From: Leifsonia sp. Leaf336
GTDB taxonomy: Bacteria > Actinomycetota > Actinomycetes > Actinomycetales > Microbacteriaceae
Reading direction: 5' to 3'
Length of the DNA: 64,000 nt
Assembly (NCBI RefSeq): GCF_001423695.1
Contig: NZ_LMOZ01000002.1
Span: forward strand, 930,504 to 994,503
Shown here: in pieces, positions 56,435 through 64,000 of the stretch
Layout: each line of letters opens with the position of its first letter
Position numbering within the stretch: the first letter of the stretch is position 1
The notes under the pieces: generated by a model
The model's database searches: none
The model's input: only the letters and a program-made list of their open reading frames with translations
Told to the model about the DNA's origin: nothing
Made by a program: the position numbers and the translations under genes

Positions 56435-56773
56435 ATGAGCGCACACATGCAGGAGTTCGAGCGGGTCGATCGGCGGAGGGCTCGAGCGCGGCTGCTGACC
56501 GTGGCGGCGGTTCTCGCGGGGATCGCTGCGTGGGCGGTACTGCCGTTCGGGATCGTGCTGCTGACCCGCGGCGAGGCGGCGGGCTGGGCTCTCGTGGTCA
56601 CGGGCGTGGTGCTGGTCGCGGCGTGCGCCGCCGCGATCGTGGCGGCGGTGCGGTCACGGGTGGTGCCGCAGAGCCTCCCGGGCAAAGCCAACCCGGTGTT
56701 CGACGAGCCGCAGCCGTCGAAGAATCCGGTCGGAGGCTACTCGACAGCGGGCATGCACCTCGGCTCCCATTGA
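56435..56773 (+). CDS. Small two-helix membrane protein
   Basis: A 112-residue protein with two hydrophobic helices (about 21-45 and 51-72) and a Pro/Gly-rich cytosolic tail. There is a TAGGCT box at 56391-56396 and a GGAGG site before ATG 56435, so the leader is about 38 nt. It lies between moaD and modC but shows no molybdenum-related feature, so its link is unclear. Confidence 0.75.
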   Translation: MSAHMQEFERVDRRRARARLLTVAAVLAGIAAWAVLPFGIVLLTRGEAAGWALVVTGVVLVAACAAAIVAAVRSRVVPQSLPGKANPVFDEPQPSKNPVGGYSTAGMHLGSH

Positions 56774-56788
56774 CCAGCGCGCTGCACC

Positions 56789-56839
56789 TTCGTCACGAAT
56801 CCACGGTTTCGTGGCACGAATGTCGGGATTCGTGACGAA
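56789..56839. repeat. Three spaced TTCGT/ACGAA palindromes between convergent genes
   Basis: TTCGT-C-ACGAA (56789-56799), TTCGT-GGC-ACGAA (56808-56820) and TTCGT-G-ACGAA (56829-56839) start 19 and 21 bp apart. The outer two also form one larger 14-bp inverted repeat, TTCGTCACGAATCC with GGATTCGTGACGAA. They lie between the stops of the membrane gene and modC. They may act as a bidirectional terminator or as a protein-binding array. Confidence 0.7.
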
Positions 56840-56859
56840 TGTGGGCGGCGTCGCAGGCG

Positions 56860-57897
56860 TCACGCGGGGGAGATGCGCACCTCGGCGGGCGGCACGGTCA
56901 GCGTGACGCGCGCGCCGATCGTGAGGCGCAGCTCCGCGACGACGGCGGCGGGCACGAGCGCGGTGAGGCGGTCGGTGCGCACGCGCACGAGGTCGTCGCG
57001 CGGCTCGAGGGCTGTCACGACGGCGGCGATCCCCGCCGAGCCATCGACGGGCGTGCCCGCCTGCAGCGTCACCGATGACGGCCGCACCACTGCGGTGACG
57101 GCTCGGCCCTCCGGGATGGGAGCGGTCGGCGTCCCGCCGAGGGCGAGACCGGTGGGCGTCACCAGGCCGGTCGCCGTCCGCTCCCCGGTGAGGAGGCTGA
57201 GGCCGGTGAGCTCGGCCGTGAACGGGTGCCGCGGGTGCGTGAGGACCTCCCGCGCGGGGCCCTGCTCGACGACGCGCCCGCCATGCAGCACCGCGACGCG
57301 GTCGGCGAGCAGGTAGGCGTCGAGCGCGTCGTGCGTGACGACGATGGCGGTGCGCGCGGCGAGCACCTCGGCGAGCATCCCGCGGAGTTCTCCGGCGACG
57401 GCGACGTCGACGGACGCGAGCGGCTCGTCGAGGAGGATCAGGTCGGGTTCGGCGGCCAGTGCGCGGGCGATCGCCACCCGCTGGGCCTGGCCTCCCGAGA
57501 GGGCGTTCGGGCGACGGTCGGCCAGCGGGTGGACGCCGGTGCGGTCCAGCCACTGGTCGGCTCTCGCCCGGGCCTCCGCGCGAGACGCACCCGACGACCG
57601 CGGTGCGAACTCGACGTTCCTCCGCACGGTCAGGTGCGGGAACAGCAGAGCATCCTGCGCCAGCAACGCGATCGCCCGCCGGTGCGGCGGCAGCCACGTC
57701 GCCGGGAGGTCGAACAGGGTCTCGTCGGCCAGCGTCGCCCGGCCCTCGTCGGGCCGGACCAGCCCGGCCAGCACGCCGAGCACCGTCGACTTGCCCGCGC
57801 CGTTCGGGCCGAGCAGGGCCAGCGTCTCGCCGGAGGCCAGGCTCAGCTCCACGTCGACGTCGCGTTCGGCGACCTGCGCCGAGAGCCGCAGCGTCAT
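56860..57897 (-). CDS. modC: Molybdate ABC transporter ATPase
   Basis: A 345-residue importer ATPase. Walker A is [11 protein letters not shown], the signature [16 protein letters not shown], and Walker [15 protein letters not shown]-terminal TOBE-like region (about 225-345, [14 protein letters not shown] ... [16 protein letters not shown]) resembles the molybdate-binding regulatory domain of ModC. The ATG overlaps the modB stop by four bases. It is the last gene of the mod operon. Confidence 0.93.
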   Translation of the reverse strand: MTLRLSAQVAERDVDVELSLASGETLALLGPNGAGKSTVLGVLAGLVRPDEGRATLADETLFDLPATWLPPHRRAIALLAQDALLFPHLTVRRNVEFAPRSSGASRAEARARADQWLDRTGVHPLADRRPNALSGGQAQRVAIARALAAEPDLILLDEPLASVDVAVAGELRGMLAEVLAARTAIVVTHDALDAYLLADRVAVLHGGRVVEQGPAREVLTHPRHPFTAELTGLSLLTGERTATGLVTPTGLALGGTPTAPIPEGRAVTAVVRPSSVTLQAGTPVDGSAGIAAVVTALEPRDDLVRVRTDRLTALVPAAVVAELRLTIGARVTLTVPPAEVRISPA

Positions 57898-58697
57898 GTC
57901 GTCCTCCGCCGCAACGGCTCGCCCGCGCCGTGCGCCACCGCGACCACGGCGATGGCGATGGCGATCAGCACCAGCGACAGCGCGATCGCGGCATCGGGAT
58001 CGGTCTCCCGCTGAAGGTAGATCTCCAGCGGGAGGGTGCGGGTGGTGCCCTGGAGGCTGCCGGCGAAGGTCAGCGTCGCGCCGAACTCGCCGAGCGCGCG
58101 CGCGAACGACAGGATCGCGCCGGAGACGATGGCGGGAGCGACCAGCGGCAGCGTCACCCGGAACAACACGGACGACGGCCCGGCGCCGAGCGTGGCGGCG
58201 ACCGCCTCGTAGCGCTCACCGGTCGTCCGCAGTGCGCCCTCCAGGCTGAGCACGAGGAACGGCAGCGCGACGAAGGTCTGCGCGATGATGACGGCCGGCG
58301 TCGAGAATGCGATCGGGATCGCGCCGTCGAGGAGGCCGCGCCGGCCGTACAGGGCCAGCAGCGCGATGCCGCCGACGACCGGCGGCAGCACCAACGGCAG
58401 CAGCACGATGGCGCGCACGAGCCCGCGCCCGCGGAACGGCACTCGGGCGAGCACGATCGCCATCGGGATGCCGAGCACGAGACAGCCCGCCGTCGCGGTC
58501 ACCGAGGTGCGCAGGCTGAGCAGGAGCGCGTCGATCGACTCCTGCGAGGTGATGAGGGCGCCGAACTGCGCCCAGTTCACGCGCGTCACCATCGCGATGA
58601 TCGGCAGCAGCACGAACAGTGCGCCGATCGCGGCGACGACGAGGACCCAGCCCGGGATGCCCGTCGCGGTGCCGCCCGCCGGGCGCCTCCGGGTCAC
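57894..58697 (-). CDS. modB: Molybdate ABC transporter permease
   Basis: A 267-residue permease with about five or six membrane helices. The conserved cytosolic EAA loop that docks with ModC reads [30 protein letters not shown]. The motif [26 protein letters not shown] is typical of molybdate permeases. GTG 58697 overlaps the modA stop (GTGA). Confidence 0.93.
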   Translation of the reverse strand: MTRRRPAGGTATGIPGWVLVVAAIGALFVLLPIIAMVTRVNWAQFGALITSQESIDALLLSLRTSVTATAGCLVLGIPMAIVLARVPFRGRGLVRAIVLLPLVLPPVVGGIALLALYGRRGLLDGAIPIAFSTPAVIIAQTFVALPFLVLSLEGALRTTGERYEAVAATLGAGPSSVLFRVTLPLVAPAIVSGAILSFARALGEFGATLTFAGSLQGTTRTLPLEIYLQRETDPDAAIALSLVLIAIAIAVVAVAHGAGEPLRRRTT

Positions 58698-59521
58698 GGC
58701 GTGCCGAAGCCGGCGGCCTCGAGCACCTTCTTCCCCTCCGGCCCCGTCACGAACGCGATGAACGCGGCGGCGCCCGTGGCGTTCGGTCCCTGCCTGATCG
58801 CGACGATCGGGTAGGTGTTGACGACGTCCTTCGCCTCCGGGAACGGGACGGAGTCGACGCTCTTGCCCGCGCCCTTGACGTCCGTGACGTAGACGACGCC
58901 GGCGTCGGCCTCCCCGGAGGACACCTTGCCGAGCACGTCGGTCACCGACGACTCCTGGCTGACCGGTGTCAGGGTCACGCCGGTGTTCGCCTCGACCTTG
59001 GCGGTCGCCGCCCCGCATGGCACCTGCGGCGCGCAGACGACCGTCTTGACGCCCGCCTTGGCGAGGTCGGCCCACGACGTGATGTGCGCCGGATTGCCCG
59101 GCGGCACGGCGATCGCCAGCACATTCGTCGCGAAGTCGACGGGGTCGCCGCCGGTCACGCCTGCGCCGACGGCCTTCTTCATGTTGTTCTCGTCCGCCGA
59201 GGCGAAGACGTCGGCGGGCGCGCCTCCGTTCAGCTGGGTGACCAGGTCGGAGGAGCCGGCGAAGCTGAATGTGACCGTGCTTCCGGGGTTCACCTTCTCG
59301 AACTCCCGGCCGAGTTCGGTGAAGGTCTTGGTGAGAGAGGCCGCGGCGAAGACGGTGATCGTGCCCGTGATCGCATGTTTAGTGGGCGTCTGCGTCGCAG
59401 GCGCCGACGCTGTCGCGGAGCATCCGGTCGCGGCGAGCAGCACGGCCGCGAGTGCTGTTCCGGCGATCGCGAGCCTGCTGCGCGTCCTCATTCCGATGAT
59501 CGTCATCCCGATGCTCCTCAT
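58694..59521 (-). CDS. modA: Molybdate-binding lipoprotein
   Basis: A 275-residue periplasmic-type binding protein. A lipoprotein signal (about residues 11-35, [23 protein letters not shown]) precedes mature sequence with [44 protein letters not shown] and GVVYVTDV, all typical of ModA. The ATG at 59521 overlaps the regulator gene stop (ATGA), and ATGs at 59506 and 59491 are in-frame alternatives. It is anchored to the outer face of the membrane. Confidence 0.93.
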   Translation of the reverse strand: MRSIGMTIIGMRTRSRLAIAGTALAAVLLAATGCSATASAPATQTPTKHAITGTITVFAAASLTKTFTELGREFEKVNPGSTVTFSFAGSSDLVTQLNGGAPADVFASADENNMKKAVGAGVTGGDPVDFATNVLAIAVPPGNPAHITSWADLAKAGVKTVVCAPQVPCGAATAKVEANTGVTLTPVSQESSVTDVLGKVSSGEADAGVVYVTDVKGAGKSVDSVPFPEAKDVVNTYPIVAIRQGPNATGAAAFIAFVTGPEGKKVLEAAGFGTP

Positions 59522-59922
59522 TCCTTGATCGTCGCGGTCTCGACGATGACGTTGGTGGCTTTGACCACGGCGACGGCGACGGAGCCCAGCTCCAGGCCGA
59601 GCTCGCGCACGGCTTCGCTGCTGATCAGCGAGACGACGCGGTGGGGCCCGCACTGCAGTTCGACCTGTGCCATCACCTTGTCCATGACGATGTCGGTGAC
59701 GATCCCGACGAACCGGTTGCGGGCGGAGCGGCCGACGTTGGACGGGTCCGGTGGCAGCACGGCGTTCTGCTTGGCGATCCTGGCGAGCTCCAGACCGTCG
59801 ACGACGGTGCGTCCGCCCTCGTCCTTCTCACTCACGAGCATGCCGGCGTCGATCCAGCGACGCACGGTGTCGTCGCTCACTCCGAGGAACACGGCGGCGT
59901 CCTTGACCCGTATCTGCGGCAT
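59518..59922 (-). CDS. HTH-TOBE molybdate-responsive regulator
   Basis: A 134-residue protein combining a MerR/excisionase-like HTH (RVKDAAVFLGVSDDTVRRWIDAGML, about 5-29) with a molbindin TOBE domain (about 66-132, SARNRFVGIVTDIVMDKVMAQVELQCGPHRVVSLISSEAVRELGLELGSVAVAVVKATNVIVE). The TOBE fold binds molybdate. It heads the mod operon with TAGAGT seven bases before its ATG, so it probably senses molybdate and regulates modABC. This is unlike E. coli ModE, whose HTH is LysR-like. Confidence 0.88.
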   Translation of the reverse strand: MPQIRVKDAAVFLGVSDDTVRRWIDAGMLVSEKDEGGRTVVDGLELARIAKQNAVLPPDPSNVGRSARNRFVGIVTDIVMDKVMAQVELQCGPHRVVSLISSEAVRELGLELGSVAVAVVKATNVIVETATIKE

Positions 59923-59967
59923 GAACAGAACTCTAGACCCGCAGACGCGGCAGATCGAGTCGATCGT

Positions 59968-60381
59968 TCAGAGCCCGACCCACTCCGACTCGCCGTCGGA
60001 GAAGTGCTGCCTCTTCCAGATCGGCACGCGTGACTTGATCAATTCCACGAGCTCGGCGCAGGCGGCGAAGGCCTCGGCACGGTGGGGAGCGGCGACGGAC
60101 GCGATGAGGGCCAGGTCGCCGATGGTGAGCGAGCCGACCCGGTGCACGGCGGCGACACGGAGGCCGGTGCGCGCGGCGACCTCCTCGCAGCAGGCGCTCA
60201 GGAAGTCGTTCGCCTCCGGATGGGCGCGATAGTCGAGGGAGACGACGGACCGGCCGCCGTCGTGATCGCGCACGATGCCCTGGAACGAGACCACGGCGCC
60301 GGCGTCTCGACGCCACACGAACTCGTCCAGCGTGGTCGGGTCGAGGGGGCGGTCCGAGACGTCCGCGAACACGTCGCTCAT
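59968..60381 (-). CDS. moaE: Molybdopterin synthase large subunit
   Basis: A 137-residue catalytic subunit that inserts two sulfurs into cPMP with MoaD. The motifs GAVVSFQGIVRDHDGG, LDYRAHPEA, AVHRVGSLTIGD, VAAPHRAEAFAAC and VPIWKRQHF are characteristic; the lysine of IWK is an active-site residue. The ATG overlaps the moaC-mog stop by four bases. Confidence 0.94.
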   Translation of the reverse strand: MSDVFADVSDRPLDPTTLDEFVWRRDAGAVVSFQGIVRDHDGGRSVVSLDYRAHPEANDFLSACCEEVAARTGLRVAAVHRVGSLTIGDLALIASVAAPHRAEAFAACAELVELIKSRVPIWKRQHFSDGESEWVGL

Positions 60382-61394
60382 CGCACCGCCCCGTCGTGGT
60401 CGCCGCCGTGCAGCTGGTCGAGGAGGTGTGCGAGCACGGGCTCGAGCACGGCCAGTCCATCGGCCACGCCGCCGCGCGAACCGGGAAGGTTCACGACCAG
60501 GGTCGTGCCGGCGACGCCGGCGCGGCCCCGGCTCAGCGCGGCGAGCGGGGTGGAGGCCGCGCCGCGCGTACGCAAGGCGTCGGCCAGCCCGGGGAGGTCG
60601 CGGTCGAGCACCGCGGCGGTGGCCTCCGGCGTGCGGTCGTCGGGGGACACCCCGGTGCCGCCGGTCGTGAGCACGACACCCGGCCGCTCGGCGACCGCGG
60701 CGCGCAGGGCGGGGGCGATGTCGGCGTCGGCGACGACCCGCACCTCGGGCTGGAGGCCCTGGCCGGCGAGCCAGTCCGCGATAACCGGGCCGGTCGTGTC
60801 GACCGCCTCTCCGGCCGCCGCGCGAGTGGAGGCCACGAGCACGACGGCGGCGTCGGGTCGCGGCGCTGCCGGCACGGCCGGCGCAGCGGGCTCTGCAGCC
60901 GAGACCTCCGCAGCCTCGCCCGGCCGTCGCCAGTCGCCGCGCTTGCCGCCGCTCTTGGCGACCAGCCGCACGTCGGTCATGCTGGCCGCAGGGTCGACGG
61001 CCTTCACCATGTCGTGCAGGGTCAGGCCCGCGACGGCGACGGCGGTCAGCGCCTCCATCTCGACGCCGGTGCGGCCGTGGGTGCGGGCTACGGCCTCCAC
61101 CGCGATCGTGCCCGCCGCCTCGTCGAGGGCGAAGTCGACCCGCACCGAGGTGAGCGGAAGCGGGTGGCAGAGCGGGATGAGGTCGCTCGTGCGCTTGGCG
61201 CCGGTGATTCCGGCGATCCGCGCGGTCGAGAGCACGTCGGCCTTGGGCAGGCCGTCGGCCGCGACGAGCCGCACCACCTCTGGCGTGGTCACGAAGCGGC
61301 CGCGGGCGACGGCCTCCCGATCGGTCTCGGGTTTCGCGCCGACGTCGACCATGCGAGCGCGGCCGTCGGCGTCCAGGTGGGTGAGCTCGCTCAT
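60378..61394 (-). CDS. MoaC-MoaB/Mog fusion protein
   Basis: A 338-residue bifunctional protein. Residues 1-155 are MoaC (cPMP synthase second step): RMVDVGAKPETDREAVARG, IPLCHPLPLTSV, GVEMEALTAVAVAGLTLHDMVKAVD and VAKSGGKRG. An Ala/Pro-rich linker follows. Residues about 178-338 are a MoaB/Mog molybdopterin adenylyltransferase with VLTTGGTGVSPDDRTPEAT and VNLPGSRGGV. Such fusions are known in Actinobacteria. The ATG overlaps the moeA stop. Confidence 0.93.
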   Translation of the reverse strand: MSELTHLDADGRARMVDVGAKPETDREAVARGRFVTTPEVVRLVAADGLPKADVLSTARIAGITGAKRTSDLIPLCHPLPLTSVRVDFALDEAAGTIAVEAVARTHGRTGVEMEALTAVAVAGLTLHDMVKAVDPAASMTDVRLVAKSGGKRGDWRRPGEAAEVSAAEPAAPAVPAAPRPDAAVVLVASTRAAAGEAVDTTGPVIADWLAGQGLQPEVRVVADADIAPALRAAVAERPGVVLTTGGTGVSPDDRTPEATAAVLDRDLPGLADALRTRGAASTPLAALSRGRAGVAGTTLVVNLPGSRGGVADGLAVLEPVLAHLLDQLHGGDHDGAVR

Positions 61395-62605
61395 AGGGTC
61401 CAGACTGTCACGTCCGCGCCGGCCGCCACGGCCTCCGCGTCGGCGGGCAGGTCGATCAGCACGTCGGCGTTCGCCATCGCGGCGACCAGGTGCGAGCTCG
61501 GGCCCGACACCGGGGAGACGCCGTCGGCGCCGACACGCCCACGCAGGAACTGGCGCTTGCCGGGCACGGAGCGTACGGCCTCCGTCAACGGCGCCCGGCG
61601 CAGCGGCAGCTCGGGCAGGCCCGCGGCCTCCCGCAGCGGTGCGCGCAGGAAGACGGCGAACGACACCTGGGTGCTGACCGGATTGCCGGGGAAGCACAGC
61701 ACCGGAATGCCGTCGACGACCGCCGTCGCCTGGGGGCCGCCCGGTTGCATCGCGACCGTCGTGACCTCGGCGCCGCGGGGGAGGAGCACCTCGCGGACGA
61801 CCTCGTAGGCGCCCTTCGAGATGCCTCCGGAGGTCACCACGAGGTCGCTGGCCGCGACCGCGGCGTCGAAGACCCGTGCGAACGCCTCCGGGTCGTCGTC
61901 GCTGCTCGCCCGCAGCGAGACCACCGCGCCGGCCTCCTCGACGAGAGCCGCGAGCGCGACGCCGTTCGCGTCGAAGACCTGACCGAAGCGCACGCTGTCG
62001 CCCGGAGCGGCGAGCTCGGAGCCGGTGGTAAGGACGGCGACGCGCAGCCGCGCCCGCACAGTGACGGCCGTGACGCCCGCTGCGGCCAGCGCGGCCAGAT
62101 GCCGCGGCGCGAGGCGCGTGCCAGCCCGTACGAGCACTTCGCCGCGGCGCAGGTCGCTGCCGCGTTCGCGCACGTACTCTCCGCGCTTCCGCGGCCGGCG
62201 GATCTCGACGACGGCGCCCTCGAGGTCGTCGTCCCTGCCCAGCACCAGCTCGGTGTCCTCCACGGGCACGATCGCGTCGGCGCCGCTCGGGACGGGGGCT
62301 CCTGTCATGATCCGGATGGCCGTGCCGGCGGCCAGGACGAGCGGCACCTCGTGCCCGGCGGGCACGTCGCCGGTGACCTCCAGCGCGACAGGGACGTGGG
62401 CGACGTCGGCCGCGCGAACGGCGAAGCCGTCCATCTGCGAGTTACGGAACAGCGGCAGGTCGACCTCCGAGTGGACGTCCGACGCCGCGACCCGGCCGGC
62501 TGCCTCGGCCAGCGGCACCGCCTCCACGTCGGGTTCCGCGGTCAGCGGCGCCAGGAGGCGGGTGACGTGTTCGACATGCTCCTCGACGCTGCGCGGTGGG
62601 GTCAT
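61391..62605 (-). CDS. moeA: Molybdopterin molybdenumtransferase
   Basis: A 404-residue enzyme that inserts molybdenum into adenylylated molybdopterin. Blocks are DVHSEVDLPLFRNSQMDGFAVR near the N-terminus, GTAIRIMTGAPVPSGADAIVPVEDT, LTTGSELAAPGDSVRFGQVFDANG, VVTSGGISKGAYEVV, and LCFPGNPVSTQVSFAVFLR. The C-terminal domain IV (about 340-404) is present. It is coupled by ATGA overlap to the moaC-mog gene and lies 21 bases after moeB. Confidence 0.95.
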   Translation of the reverse strand: MTPPRSVEEHVEHVTRLLAPLTAEPDVEAVPLAEAAGRVAASDVHSEVDLPLFRNSQMDGFAVRAADVAHVPVALEVTGDVPAGHEVPLVLAAGTAIRIMTGAPVPSGADAIVPVEDTELVLGRDDDLEGAVVEIRRPRKRGEYVRERGSDLRRGEVLVRAGTRLAPRHLAALAAAGVTAVTVRARLRVAVLTTGSELAAPGDSVRFGQVFDANGVALAALVEEAGAVVSLRASSDDDPEAFARVFDAAVAASDLVVTSGGISKGAYEVVREVLLPRGAEVTTVAMQPGGPQATAVVDGIPVLCFPGNPVSTQVSFAVFLRAPLREAAGLPELPLRRAPLTEAVRSVPGKRQFLRGRVGADGVSPVSGPSSHLVAAMANADVLIDLPADAEAVAAGADVTVWTL

Positions 62606-62626
62606 GGGTTCAGTATCCCGCGATGG

Positions 62627-63838
62627 TCAGTAGCGCGGGAGGGCGGGGTCGATCTCGCGCGACCAGGCGTCCAGCCCTCCGGCGAGGACGACGCCGGGCA
62701 CCCCGACGGCGTCGAGCGCGCGGCGGGCGGTCTCGGCGCGCACGCCGTGGTGGCAGACGATGACGAGGGGGTCGTCGCTCAACCGCTCCGCGACCCCCGC
62801 GGCGTCGCGGATGACGACGTCGAGCGGCACCAGCAGCGAGCCGGGAAGCTCGGCGATGTCGGCCTCCCACGGCTCGCGCACGTCGAGCAGGGTGTGCGGC
62901 TGCCCGGCGGCCAGGCGGGTGGCCAGCTCGGCTGCCGAGATGGAGGTCGCCGAGCTCAAGGTGGCCGAGCCGAAGGTCGCCGAAGTCGTGACCTCGGGCT
63001 CGGCGGCGATCCCACAGAACAGGTCGTAGTCGATCAACTCGGTGACCGGCTCCGCTTCGGGGTCGGCGGCGTACTCCAGCTCGCGGAACGTCCCGCGCAG
63101 CGCGTCGTGCACGATCACCCGGCCGAGCAGGAGGTCGCCCTCCCCGGTCACGACCTTGATCGCCTCGCTCGCCATCAGCGACCCGATCACCCCGCAGACG
63201 CTCGGGAGCACGCCGGCCTCCGCGCAGCTCGGCACCGTGCCGGGCTCGGGAGGCTGCGGGAAGAGGTCGCGGTAGTGCGGTCCGCGCCCGGCCCAGCTGA
63301 GGCCCGCCTGCCCGCCGAACCGGTGCACCGCGCCCCACACCACGGGCAGACCGGAGAGCAGGGCCGCGTCGTCCACCAGATAGCGCGTGGGGAAGTTGTC
63401 GCTGCCGTCGAGGACGAGGTCGAACCCGCTCAGGATGCGTTCGGCGTTCGCCGACGTGAGCCGCTCGGGGAACACCCGCACGGCGATCCCGGAGTCGATC
63501 GCCCGGATCGCGTCGGCCGCCGACGCCGTCTTCGGCCGGCCGAGGTCGCGCTCCCCGTGGATCGTCTGCCGGGGGAGGTTGCTCGCCTCCACGCTGTCGT
63601 CGTCGACGATCCCGATCGTGCCGAAGCCGGCGCCCGCCAGCAGCGGGAGCACTGCCGAGCCGAGGCCGCCGGCTCCCACGACGAGCACCCGGGCGGCGCG
63701 TAGGCGGCGCTGCGCGGTCTCGCCGAAGCCGGGGAGCTGCTCGGTGCGGGCATAGCGTGCACGGAGCTCCGACGGGAGCGCGGGGCCGGGCGCCACCAGG
63801 GCGGGCGGACGATCGGGGGAGGCCATGGATCTAGTCAA
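62627..63838 (-). CDS. MoeB/ThiF-type adenylyltransferase fused to rhodanese
   Basis: A 403-residue protein (MoeZ-like). The N-terminal E1-like domain has LVVGAGGLGSAVLPLLAGAG, DDDSVEASNLPRQTIH and DGSDNFPTRYLVDDA. The catalytic Cys is in PSCAEAGVLPSVCG. The C-terminal rhodanese domain (about 290-395) has IVCHHGVRAETARRAL with its active Cys. It activates MoaD with ATP and transfers sulfur to its C-terminus. The zinc CxxC of E. coli MoeB is replaced by HYRD, as is usual in the actinobacterial MoeZ type. Confidence 0.93.
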   Translation of the reverse strand: MTRSMASPDRPPALVAPGPALPSELRARYARTEQLPGFGETAQRRLRAARVLVVGAGGLGSAVLPLLAGAGFGTIGIVDDDSVEASNLPRQTIHGERDLGRPKTASAADAIRAIDSGIAVRVFPERLTSANAERILSGFDLVLDGSDNFPTRYLVDDAALLSGLPVVWGAVHRFGGQAGLSWAGRGPHYRDLFPQPPEPGTVPSCAEAGVLPSVCGVIGSLMASEAIKVVTGEGDLLLGRVIVHDALRGTFRELEYAADPEAEPVTELIDYDLFCGIAAEPEVTTSATFGSATLSSATSISAAELATRLAAGQPHTLLDVREPWEADIAELPGSLLVPLDVVIRDAAGVAERLSDDPLVIVCHHGVRAETARRALDAVGVPGVVLAGGLDAWSREIDPALPRY

Positions 63839-63848
63839 GCACCGACCG

Positions 63849-64000
63849 CTAGGTGACGGTCACGCTGATCGTGTGCAGGCCGGTCGCGCCGTCGGGCACG
63901 ACGTCCTGCACCTTGGAGGTCTGCACGGTTCCGTGCGCGTCGGTGGCCCTGACCTTGATGGTGTGCGAGCCGGGCGTCGCGTGCCACGCGTACTTCCACT
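63849..64000 (-). CDS. C-terminal end of a molybdopterin-dependent oxidoreductase (truncated by window)
   Basis: Reading the minus strand from base 64000 gives WKYAWHATPGSHTIKVRATDA, then HGTVQTSKVQDVVPDGATG and HTISVTVT, ending in TAG at 63849-63851. This is the dimerisation domain ending of the sulfite oxidase/nitrate reductase family (the A.PG...VRATD...Q...PDGATG pattern). Only the last 50 residues are visible; the gene starts beyond the window and lies 10 bases downstream of the moeB start, so it points toward the same cluster. It would be a second molybdoenzyme in the island. Confidence 0.82.
   Translation of the reverse strand, partial: WKYAWHATPGSHTIKVRATDAHGTVQTSKVQDVVPDGATGLHTISVTVT

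Noticed and set aside
62627-63838. Loss of the MoeB zinc CxxC as a novelty
   Set aside because: The YRD replacement is, as far as I know, usual in actinobacterial MoeZ-type proteins.

Overview
This window is a stretch of a high-GC actinobacterial chromosome. Gene content, gene order (atp operon, nusA-ylxR-infB-rbfA-truB-ribF) and the very frequent leaderless start codons preceded 6-8 nt upstream by a TANNNT box point to the Microbacteriaceae (a Leifsonia-like organism is my best inference, not proven). I see no insertion sequence, prophage, CRISPR array, tRNA or rRNA. The region reads as ordinary, densely packed core chromosome. Most genes sit in short operons with 4-base ATGA/GTGA overlaps.

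Layout. 1-6331: F1Fo ATP synthase operon (atpB fragment, E, F, H, A, G, D, C), followed by a P-loop kinase and yaaA. 7698-8021: a gene-free stretch with a promoter-like box and a possible pseudoknot. 8022-9163: alkylation-repair pair tag/ogt. 9295-14721: aldo/keto reductase, then a TetR regulator with a perfect operator and an asymmetric heterodimeric ABC exporter. 14733-20397: DUF1206 membrane protein, nusA, ylxR, infB, rbfA with several leader hairpins. 20539-27961: acyltransferase/SGNH protein, YciI-like, mutY, a degenerate P-loop protein, a ketopantoate reductase-like protein, and a drug-efflux MFS pump divergent from its TetR. 27958-31977: truB, two membrane proteins, ribF, CynX-type MFS. 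32043-36451: deoxyribose catabolism (SorC-type regulator, deoC, aldehyde dehydrogenase, half-length ALDH paralogue). 36504-39962: GDSL hydrolase, M20 peptidase, macrodomain protein, CsoR-type repressor, and a FucU/RbsD mutarotase with G-tract palindromes upstream. 40044-46691: small membrane protein, SNF2 helicase, acidic miniprotein, DUF3224, CYTH protein, pfkA, quinone-oxidoreductase-like enzyme and a conserved hypothetical.

46695-53351: an FMN-dependent alpha-hydroxy-acid oxidase, a divergent pair formed by a LysR effector domain WITHOUT a helix-turn-helix and a DUF5997 protein, DUF1622, an APC permease, and a zinc-ribbon SDR that lacks the catalytic tyrosine. 53394-64000 is a molybdenum island. 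It holds a sulfite-oxidase-like molybdoenzyme with its own flavin reductase and zinc-ribbon partner, moaA, moaD, a molybdate ABC transporter (modABC) led by a HTH-TOBE regulator, moaE, a moaC-mog fusion, moeA, moeB-rhodanese, and the C-terminal end of a second molybdoenzyme running off the window.

How they work together: the molybdenum island takes up molybdate, builds the cofactor and feeds at least two oxidoreductases. The deo cluster converts deoxyribose-5-phosphate to glyceraldehyde-3-phosphate plus acetaldehyde and oxidises the aldehyde. The most promising lead for something undescribed is the HTH-less LysR effector protein and its divergent DUF5997 neighbour, which could together form a split regulator.
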